A DNA stretch of 7,407 nt from Thermoleophilia bacterium (GTDB lineage: Bacteria; Actinomycetota; Thermoleophilia; Gaiellales; SKUG01), in assembly GCA_025964465.1 (NCBI GenBank), contig JAOPYS010000111.1, positions 1-7,407 of the forward strand. Direction: 5' to 3'. The notes under the pieces are model-generated. The model did not search any database and was not told the DNA's origin. It was given only the letters and a program-made list of their open reading frames with translations. Shown piece by piece: positions 1 to 5,071 of the stretch. Positions within the stretch are counted from its first letter, which is position 1; each line of letters begins with the position of its first letter. A program made the position numbers and the translations under genes.

Positions 1-126
1 TCGCACGCCGGGCACAAGGACGCCGAGCTGATGCGGGCGTTCGTGGCGGCGGCGCGCGCGACGTCGCTCGACGTCGTGCCGGACTTCCTCACGCAGGACG
101 ACCGCGACGCGGAGCACGCACCATGA
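1..126 (+). CDS. trpF: C-terminal tail of probable phosphoribosylanthranilate isomerase (5' partial)
   Basis: Forty-one codons and a TGA stop are open from the left edge in frame 1. The visible peptide begins SHAGHKDAELMRAFVAAARA. It resembles the end of TrpF, where a conserved P-G-x-K-D turn is followed by the last helix (ESxPGxKDxxxxxxFxxxxR); here the proline is an alanine. TrpF converts N-(5-phosphoribosyl)anthranilate to the carboxyphenylamino-deoxyribulose phosphate, two steps before tryptophan synthase. The stop overlaps the ATG of trpB (ATGA, 123-126), which suggests translational coupling and supports a trp gene at this place. About 20 residues follow the usual end of the last helix (TSLDVVPDFLTQDDRDAEHA), a tail I do not recognise. 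TrpC is an alternative, but its usual C-terminus looks different. The assignment rests on a short match plus the neighbourhood. Confidence 0.55.
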   Translation, partial: SHAGHKDAELMRAFVAAARATSLDVVPDFLTQDDRDAEHAP

Positions 127-1397
127 CGACCACACCGTCCGCCGCAGCCATGCCCGAGGCGCCCGCGCGCGAGCCCGACGATGCGCTCGCGGGCTTCCGC
201 CTCGATGCGCACCCCATGCCGGGTGACGGCGCGTTCGGCGCGTTCGGCGGCAGCTGGATCCCCGAGATCCTCGTGCCGGCCGCGTCGCGCATCGCTGCGG
301 CGTGGGCCGACGCGCGTCGCGACCCGGAGTTCCTGGCCGAGTACGCGCACCTGTGCCGCATGTTCATCGGCCGCCCGACGCCGCTGCAGGACGCACCGCG
401 CCTCGCGGCCACGGCAAGTGGCGCGCAGGTGCTGCTCAAGCGCGAGGACCTCGCGCACACGGGCGCCCACAAGATCAACAACGCGATCGGCCAGGCGCTG
501 CTCGCGCGGCGGCTCGGCGTGACCCGGGTGATCGCCGAGACTGGCGCCGGCCAGCACGGCGTGGCGACGGCGACGGCGTGCGCGCTGCTCGGCATCGAGT
601 GCGTGGTGCACATGGGCGCGCACGACATCGAGCGCCAGCACCCGAACGTGGAGCGGATGGAGCTGCTGGGCGCGCGCGTGCACGCGGTCGACGAGGGCAC
701 GCGCACGCTGACCGATGCGGTCAGCTCGGCGATCCGCGAGTGGGTGGGCGACCCCGACGGCATCTACTACCTGATCGGCAGCGCCGTGGGGATGCACCCC
801 TTCCCGACGATGGTGCGCGACCTGCAGTGCGTGATCGGGCACGAGGCGCGCGTGCAGTGCCTCGAGCTGACCGGATCGCTGCCGGGCGCCGTGGTGGCGT
901 GCGTCGGTGGCGGGTCCAACTCCATCGGCACCTTCATGCCGTTCGCCGCCGACGCGGGCGTGGAACTGCACGGGGCGGAGGCGGCCGGTGACGGCGTCGA
1001 CACGCCTCGGCACGCGGCGTCGATCGTGGGTGGACGCGACGGGGTGCTGCACGGCGCGCGCACGATGCTGCTGCAGGACGCCGACGGGCAGGTGCTGCCG
1101 ACCCACTCGATCAGCGCCGGGCTCGACTACCCGGGAGTCGGGCCCGAGCACGCGCAGCTGGCGGCGAGCGGCCGTGCGACGTACCACCCGGTGACGGACG
1201 ACGAGGCGATGGCCACGCTCGAGCTGGTGTGTCGCACCGAGGGGATCATCCCGGCGATCGAGAGCGCGCACGCCGTGGCGCTTGGCCTGCGGCTCGCGGC
1301 CGAGCGCAGCGCGGACGAGACCGTCCTCGTCACGCTGTCGGGTCGCGGCGACAAGGACCTCGCGACGATCGCGGCGTACCGGGCGGGGCGGGTGTGA
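123..1397 (+). CDS. trpB: Tryptophan synthase beta subunit
   Basis: TrpB is the PLP-dependent beta subunit of the cytosolic alpha2beta2 tryptophan synthase and condenses indole with L-serine. The protein has 424 residues; the E. coli enzyme has about 397, and the excess is a roughly 30-residue Ala/Pro-rich N-terminal extension before FGAFGGSWIPEIL. The PLP lysine is K117 in HTGAHKINNAIGQ. The catalytic glutamate is E139 in ETGAGQHG, 22 residues later, as in the Salmonella enzyme (K87/E109). The PLP phosphate loop GGGSNSIG is at 262-269. EGIIPAIESAHA and SGRGDKD (S406) complete the site. This is the TrpB1 type that partners with TrpA. The ATG at 123 has GGAG at 111-114 eight bases upstream and overlaps the preceding stop; the TGA at 1395-1397 overlaps the trpA GTG. 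One oddity is GSAVGMHPFP at 219-228, where most homologues have GPHP. Confidence 0.97.
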   Translation: MTTTPSAAAMPEAPAREPDDALAGFRLDAHPMPGDGAFGAFGGSWIPEILVPAASRIAAAWADARRDPEFLAEYAHLCRMFIGRPTPLQDAPRLAATASGAQVLLKREDLAHTGAHKINNAIGQALLARRLGVTRVIAETGAGQHGVATATACALLGIECVVHMGAHDIERQHPNVERMELLGARVHAVDEGTRTLTDAVSSAIREWVGDPDGIYYLIGSAVGMHPFPTMVRDLQCVIGHEARVQCLELTGSLPGAVVACVGGGSNSIGTFMPFAADAGVELHGAEAAGDGVDTPRHAASIVGGRDGVLHGARTMLLQDADGQVLPTHSISAGLDYPGVGPEHAQLAASGRATYHPVTDDEAMATLELVCRTEGIIPAIESAHAVALGLRLAAERSADETVLVTLSGRGDKDLATIAAYRAGRV

Positions 1398-2227
1398 GCG
1401 CGGCACCGGGCAGCACGCGCGTGGCTGGGGGCGAGCGCATCCGCGCGGCCTTCGCCACGGCCGGGGCGCAGGGGCGCGCAGCGCTGGTGCCGTACGTCGT
1501 GTGCGGTCGTCCGTCGCTCGACGCGGTGCCGGCGCTCGTCTCATCACTGGTCGAGGCGGGCGCCGACGTGGTGGAGCTCGGCGTGCCGTTCAGCGACCCG
1601 CTCGCGGACGGGCCGACCATCCGCGACGCGACGCGCCTGGCCCTCGACGACGGCGTCACGGTCGCCGGGTGCCTGGCCGCGGTGCGCGCCGTGCGAGCGG
1701 CCGGCGTCGAGGTGCCGATCGTCCTCATGGGGTACGTGAACCCGCTCCTCGCGTACGGGATCGACGCGTTCTGTCGGGACGCTGCGGACGCCGGGGTCGA
1801 CGGCCTGATCGTGCCCGACGCGGCCGCGCTCGTGGAGCTGCACGAGGCGGCGGGTCGACACGGGCTCGGCATGACGATGCTGGCGACCCCGCTGACGGAC
1901 GGCGCGCGGCTCGGCGAGCTCGCGGCGGGGTCGACGGGGTTCCTGTACGTCGTGGCCGCGACCGGCACGACCGGTGCACGCTCGGAGGTCGCCTCGTCCA
2001 CCGTCGACCTGCTCGCCCGCGTGCGCCGCGAGCTGGCGGACGGCGGCGACGACGTGCCGGTGGCCGTGGGCTTCGGGATCTCCACGCCCGAGCACGTGGC
2101 GGCGCTCGCCGGGCACGCCGACGGCGTGATCGTGGGCAGCGCCCTCGTCGCCCTCCTCGAGCGGGACCCGGAGGCGGTACCGGGAGCGGTTGCCGAACTG
2201 CGGCGTGCCACGGTGCGGGACCGGTAG
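1394..2227 (+). CDS. trpA: Tryptophan synthase alpha subunit
   Basis: TrpA is the TIM-barrel alpha subunit that cleaves indole-3-glycerol phosphate to indole and glyceraldehyde 3-phosphate and passes indole to TrpB. I start it at GTG 1394, which overlaps the trpB stop (GTGA) and gives 277 residues, close to the usual 265-270; GTG 1421 in the same frame is possible. The catalytic acids are in ELGVPFSDPLADGP: E61 and D72, 11 apart as in Salmonella E49/D60. LMGYVNP (111-117), GLIVPD (137-142), GTTGAR (191-196), VGFGIS (225-230) and VGSA (247-250) supply the barrel strands and phosphate-binding glycines. Several usually strict loops differ: the T-A/L-G-D-P loop reads VCGRP (36-40), PDLP reads PDAA (141-144), and the S-R-x-G-V-T-G loop reads AATGTTG (188-194). 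Its pairing with trpB makes the function secure despite this. The reading extended further upstream overlaps trpB and is not the gene start. Confidence 0.95.
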   Translation: MSAAPGSTRVAGGERIRAAFATAGAQGRAALVPYVVCGRPSLDAVPALVSSLVEAGADVVELGVPFSDPLADGPTIRDATRLALDDGVTVAGCLAAVRAVRAAGVEVPIVLMGYVNPLLAYGIDAFCRDAADAGVDGLIVPDAAALVELHEAAGRHGLGMTMLATPLTDGARLGELAAGSTGFLYVVAATGTTGARSEVASSTVDLLARVRRELADGGDDVPVAVGFGISTPEHVAALAGHADGVIVGSALVALLERDPEAVPGAVAELRRATVRDR

Positions 2228-2230
2228 GAT
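2225..2230 (+). promoter_or_regulatory. Possible -10 element for the PAP2 gene
   Basis: TAGGAT fits the actinobacterial TAnnnT -10 pattern. It overlaps the trpA stop codon and lies 33 bases before the PAP2 ATG, so a transcript would have a short leader. I see no convincing -35 box at 16-19 bases upstream, so this is a weak call. Read-through from the trp operon is the alternative. Confidence 0.22.
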
Positions 2231-2252
2231 CGTCCCAGCGTTCGTCGAGCTT

Positions 2253-2259
2253 GGGAGGG
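2253..2259 (+). promoter_or_regulatory. Ribosome binding site for the PAP2 gene
   Basis: GGGAGGG lies four bases before the ATG at 2264. It is the clearest Shine-Dalgarno sequence in the window and fixes the start of the phosphatase gene, which is separated from trpA by 36 bases and has no overlapping start. Confidence 0.7.
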
Positions 2260-2263
2260 CACG

Positions 2264-3016
2264 ATGCGACTGGGAGGAACCGAGGCTGCCGCACCGCAGC
2301 CCATCGCCGTGCCGGATGCGTTCGCGCACGAGCTGGACGCGGCCGTCGCCGCGGGGGCCAGCGACGCCGCGGCGTGGGCCACGGCCCATGCGACCGGCAC
2401 CGCCAAGCAGTTCGACCGCGATGCGCTCGCGGCGATCGCGCCGCCGCCGAGCGCCGAGGTGGAGCGGTCCGAGCTCGCGTACATGCACGAGCTCATGGGC
2501 ACGCGCACCGAGGCCGGCAACGCCTTCGCAGACGCCTTCGCGCGCGACGGCGGGTGGACGCTCTTCAACGCCGAGGTCGACCACATCCGCAGCACGCAGG
2601 GCGCGAGCCAGGCCAGGCATGCCGAGCGACTGCTGAAGACGGCGTTCGACCGGGCCAACGACGTGTCGAACGACGGCAAGGCGAAGTTCGCGCGGCATCG
2701 GCCGTACGCCGTCGACCCGTCGATCACGCTCGTCGTGCCGAGCCCGGGCGAGAACCCGAGCTACCCGTCGGGGCACGCCACGGGTGCGATCGTGGGAGCG
2801 CTCGTCCTGGGCGCGCTCGACCCCGAGCGCGCGGCGGACCTGCTGGCCACGGCGCGCTCGTACGCGTTCTCGCGGATCTATGGCGGCGTGCACTTCCCGA
2901 GCGACGTGCTCGCGGGCGTGCGCCTGGCCGCCACGGTGGCCACCGACGCGCTGCGCCGCGACGCCGCGACGCCGGCCGCCGGCGCGGCGCTGTTGGAGTC
3001 GCCGACCGCCGCCTGA
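2264..3016 (+). CDS. PAP2-family acid phosphatase, soluble, without signal peptide
   Basis: A 250-residue protein with the full PAP2/vanadium-haloperoxidase signature. Motif 1, K-x6-R-P, is K139 to R146-P147 (KAKFARHRP). Motif 2 is PSGH at 168-171. Motif 3, S-R-x5-H-x3-D, is S203-R204, H210 and D214 (SRIYGGVHFPSD). In this family H210 would be the nucleophile for the phosphoenzyme, with H171 and D214 assisting. The layout (about 135 helical residues, then the three motifs close together, with no hydrophobic spans) resembles bacterial class A non-specific acid phosphatases rather than membrane lipid phosphatases. Class A enzymes are usually exported, but the N-terminus here (MRLGGTEAAAPQPIAVPDAF) has no signal peptide, so it looks cytosolic. 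The substrate cannot be told. A strong RBS fixes the start. It lies 36 bases after trpA and 96 bases before the kinase-like gene on the same strand. Confidence 0.85.
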   Translation: MRLGGTEAAAPQPIAVPDAFAHELDAAVAAGASDAAAWATAHATGTAKQFDRDALAAIAPPPSAEVERSELAYMHELMGTRTEAGNAFADAFARDGGWTLFNAEVDHIRSTQGASQARHAERLLKTAFDRANDVSNDGKAKFARHRPYAVDPSITLVVPSPGENPSYPSGHATGAIVGALVLGALDPERAADLLATARSYAFSRIYGGVHFPSDVLAGVRLAATVATDALRRDAATPAAGAALLESPTAA

Positions 3017-3048
3017 CGTTCGACGAGCGCACGTTCTGCGACGAGTGC
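3016..3048 (+). repeat. Short imperfect tandem repeat at the end of the PAP2 gene
   Basis: ACGTTCGACGAGCGC (3016-3030) is followed directly by ACGTTCTGCGACGAGTGC (3031-3048). The units match except for a 3-base insertion and one C/T change. The first base belongs to the PAP2 stop codon. The rest of the 96-bp gap (to 3112) shows no terminator hairpin and no TA dinucleotide for a -10 box, so the following gene may be co-transcribed with the phosphatase. The repeat may be a chance local duplication. Confidence 0.4.
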
Positions 3049-3112
3049 GGCCCCGCAGCCGACAACCCGGTGACGGCGTTGGGACGACGCCGCGATCACG
3101 GGACGGATCGAC

Positions 3113-4444
3113 GTGGACCTCTCAGGGGCCTTTGCATACGCGCGCGGCGCGGTCTTCCACCTCGAGGTCGCCCTGCCGGAGCTCGAGGCGGCGGCCGCAT
3201 CCGTGCGCAACGGTGATGCGCTCGCCGCGGCCGCAGCGGGGCACCTGCGTTCGGCGATCGGCGACCTCGGCCAGGCCCGGACGCTCGGCGGCGCCGTGCA
3301 CGCCTCCGTCGGGGACGCCGCGCTCGCGGCGCGCCTCGCCGACATCGCGGACGCGGCCGCCGCGGGCACCTCGTCGCGCGCCGGGCTGGCCGCGGTGACC
3401 GAACTGGTGCGCGGCGCGCGCGCCGACGCGCAGGCCGGCGTCGATGCGCTCGTGCCGCACCTGACCGAGCACGTCGAGCCGCTCGGGCTGAACCCCGCGG
3501 CCCACGCCCCGCGCGAGGAGCTCGCCCTCGTGGAGGACGCCGCGTCCGCGCGCCGGTTCCACGCCGTCTCCGACGTCCAGCGCGCCGCCCTGCACGACCT
3601 GCTCGAGCACGGCACCATCGACCCCGCGCCGGTCGGCTGGGTCGGCGGCTACGGCAACGGCAACGGCGCGATGCCGATCGTGCGCGTCACCCACCCGTCG
3701 AGCCCGCACCTCGAGGTGCGGGCCGTGCACCGCCCGCCGACGGCGCAGGCCGCGCAGGAGGAGTTCTTCGCGCGCCTCGCCGAGCACGCCGGGGCCGACG
3801 CGCACTACGCGCCTGCAGTCCGCCGCGGCGATGGCTCCGCCCTGGTGCCGCTCGTGCCCGGTGCGCCCCTGTGGGAGCAGGACGTGCACTCGGTGGCCGA
3901 CATCGAGGACGTGATGTCGAACTGGTACCGCCAGCGGTTCGAGAACCTCCCCGAGGACGAGATCCGGCTCGCGGGTCGCGTCGACCGTCAGGTTGCACAG
4001 TCGCTCGACTTCGTCGCGGCGCAGCCCGACCGCAACGCCGGCGGCGCCCTCGCCGAACGGGCCGAGGGCGAGTTCCACTTCATCGACAACGGCCTCGCCG
4101 GGCGTGGCGAGACGAGCGACCCACTGCGGCCGGCGCTCAAGTCCCACTTCCTCGACGCCACCACCGGGCACGCGACCCTCGAGCCGGCCGCCCGCGAGCA
4201 GCTCGCGGCCGGGCTCACGGACGAGGCGCTCGCCGACGCGCACGCCGTCCTGCGGCGACCGGCCGGCGACCTGCCCGAGGGGCACGCCGGCGCGCTCCGT
4301 GACGACGCATCACCGAGGTTCCTCACCGCGATGCTCGCTCGACGCGATCACCTCGTCGAGGCCGGCGCCTACGACTACCACCCGATCGACCTCAACGCGA
4401 ACCCCCTCGCGCACATGGACTGGCTCCACAGCCAAGGGGTCTGA
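3113..4444 (+). CDS. Hypothetical protein with a divergent PI3/4-kinase-like core
   Basis: A 443-residue protein I cannot assign to a named family. Residues 1-125 are Ala-rich and look all-helical. Residues 147-330 follow the order of small bacterial PI3/4-kinase-like (HipA/PI4K-type) domains. A glycine-rich turn, GWVGGYGNGNGAMPIV, is at 175-190. AVHRP (204-208) sits where VYKP with the ATP lysine is expected. The helix AQEEFFARLAEHAGA (213-227) would hold the alphaC glutamate. SALVPLVPGA (242-251) looks like the hinge. DFVAAQPDRNAGG (299-311) looks like the catalytic loop (usually DFxxxNxDRHxGN). FIDNGLAG (323-330) looks like the metal-binding IDxGLAF. The lysine (R207) and the loop asparagine (G311) are changed, so it could be inactive or use another mechanism. 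There is no signal peptide or membrane span. GTG 3113 is the only start after an in-frame stop at 3071, and GGGACGG at 3100-3106 is its RBS. The kinase reading is my inference from motif order. Confidence 0.6.
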   Translation: MDLSGAFAYARGAVFHLEVALPELEAAAASVRNGDALAAAAAGHLRSAIGDLGQARTLGGAVHASVGDAALAARLADIADAAAAGTSSRAGLAAVTELVRGARADAQAGVDALVPHLTEHVEPLGLNPAAHAPREELALVEDAASARRFHAVSDVQRAALHDLLEHGTIDPAPVGWVGGYGNGNGAMPIVRVTHPSSPHLEVRAVHRPPTAQAAQEEFFARLAEHAGADAHYAPAVRRGDGSALVPLVPGAPLWEQDVHSVADIEDVMSNWYRQRFENLPEDEIRLAGRVDRQVAQSLDFVAAQPDRNAGGALAERAEGEFHFIDNGLAGRGETSDPLRPALKSHFLDATTGHATLEPAAREQLAAGLTDEALADAHAVLRRPAGDLPEGHAGALRDDASPRFLTAMLARRDHLVEAGAYDYHPIDLNANPLAHMDWLHSQGV

Positions 4445-4450
4445 TCCGTC

Positions 4451-4498
4451 AGTGCAACGCCGATCCTCCTCACGAGGATCCGCGTTGCAGTCGCGGCG
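4451..4498. repeat. Imperfect palindrome, copy 1 of a tandem 48-bp repeat
   Basis: The outer arms AGTGCAACGC (4451-4460) and GCGTTGCAGT (4482-4491) pair except for one G-G position. The inner arms GATCCTC (4462-4468) and GAGGATC (4474-4480) pair perfectly. A single C-C mismatch separates the two stems, and a 5-base loop (CTCAC) closes the hairpin. It begins 7 bp after the stop of the kinase-like gene and lies in a convergent gap. No T-run follows on either strand, so if it terminates transcription it would be the U-tail-less kind. It could also be a REP-type dispersed element. Confidence 0.8.
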
Positions 4499-4511
4499 CG
4501 CTCCATCGGTG

Positions 4512-4559
4512 AGTGCAACGCCGCTCCTCCTGAGGAGGATCTGCGCTGCAGTCGCGGCG
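4512..4559. repeat. Imperfect palindrome, copy 2 of a tandem 48-bp repeat
   Basis: Same orientation as copy 1, 13 bp further on, identical at 43 of 48 positions. The inner stem here is TCCTCC/GGAGGA (4525-4530 with 4534-4539) around a 3-base TGA loop. The outer arms AGTGCAACGC and GCGCTGCAGT keep the palindrome with one extra A-C mismatch, which would be a G-U pair in RNA from the - strand. It ends 12 bp before the 3' end of the - strand lspA gene, so the two copies sit one beside each of the two converging genes, as back-to-back terminators would. Confidence 0.8.
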
Positions 4560-4571
4560 GAGCGAGGGTGG

Positions 4572-5039
4572 TCAGTGCGCGCGCAGGGCGATCGCGGCAC
4601 CCGCGGCGACGAGGCCGCCGGTGATCGCCACGTCGGCGGCGTTGAACGTGCCGAAGGCGTCGGTGACGTGGAGGAAGTCGGTGACGGACCCGTCGCGCGC
4701 CCGGTCGATCGCGTTGCCCACGCCGCCGCCCACCACGAGCCCGGCGCCGACGGCCGCCAGGGTCTGGTGCGACGAGCCGCGGCCCATCGCCACGAGGCCG
4801 GCGCCGATGCCGATCGTCGCGGCCACGGCCGCCCAGGCCGGCAGCGTGCCGAAGGCGCCGTAGCCGCCGCCCGTGTTCTGCACGTGGTGGAGCGAGAGCT
4901 GCCCGCCGGCCGCGTCGTGGTGCTCACCGATCGGCAGGTGCTCGCGGGCGATCGCCTTCGACGACTGGTCCACGGCGACCGTTGCAGCAGCAACGGCCCC
5001 AGCGGCCACGATGATTCGTCCGGTCGTCCCCACGTCCAT
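4572..5039 (-). CDS. lspA: Signal peptidase II (lipoprotein signal peptidase)
   Basis: A 155-residue inner-membrane aspartyl protease that removes the signal peptide of prolipoproteins after diacylglyceryl modification. All the hallmark LspA segments are present in order: DQSSK (D24, K28), VQNTG (N55), GGGVGNAIDR (N109, D112, R113), VTDF (D121) and FNAAD (N133, A135, D136). D121 and D136 match the catalytic pair of the Pseudomonas enzyme (D124/D143), with the loop between them about four residues shorter. Hydrophobic spans at roughly 8-24, 67-84, 93-107 and 138-153 give the expected four helices, but they are unusually rich in Ala and Gly. NTGGGYGAFG also has about three more residues than the common NxGAAFG. 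The ATG at 5039 has no clear Shine-Dalgarno. The gene follows the dehydrogenase stop by 32 bases on the same strand, so co-transcription is likely. It could be a divergent second copy. Confidence 0.82.
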   Translation of the reverse strand: MDVGTTGRIIVAAGAVAAATVAVDQSSKAIAREHLPIGEHHDAAGGQLSLHHVQNTGGGYGAFGTLPAWAAVAATIGIGAGLVAMGRGSSHQTLAAVGAGLVVGGGVGNAIDRARDGSVTDFLHVTDAFGTFNAADVAITGGLVAAGAAIALRAH

Positions 5040-5071
5040 GCCATGTCATCGGCTGGAAGCCGCTGCGCGGA

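Noticed and set aside
123..1397. ATGA and GTGA overlaps of the trp genes as an unusual feature
   Set aside because: Four-base overlaps with likely translational coupling are ordinary in compact bacterial operons; they are recorded in the gene entries only.
1330..2893. Two long overlapping open frames on the - strand (449 and 465 codons) opposite trpA and PAP2
   Set aside because: Low-complexity Arg/Ser/Ala composition and antisense to well-supported genes; stop codons are rare in all frames at this G+C.
3001..3112. A C-x-x-C-containing peptide (FCDECGP) readable in frame 1, possible small zinc-binding gene
   Set aside because: No start codon or RBS precedes it; the frame is only open because it continues the long shadow frame through PAP2.
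1282..3216. 644-codon open frame on the + strand spanning trpB, trpA and PAP2
   Set aside because: It is Arg/Gly/Ala-rich, with no recognisable motif, and runs out of frame across three genes with clear family signatures. It is a typical high-GC shadow frame.
3122..4285. 387-codon - strand frame opposite the kinase-like gene
   Set aside because: I weighed it because the + strand gene is itself unfamiliar. It is Arg/Gly/Val-rich, with no motif or RBS, while the + frame has kinase-like motifs, balanced composition and an in-frame stop just before its start.
4979..4996. Perfect inverted repeat CCGTTGC-AGCA-GCAACGG, sharing GCAACG with the intergenic palindromes
   Set aside because: It lies inside lspA where the codons spell an Ala-rich membrane helix (AVAAATV), so a chance hairpin from Ala codons is the simplest explanation. 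Only six bases are shared with the repeats.
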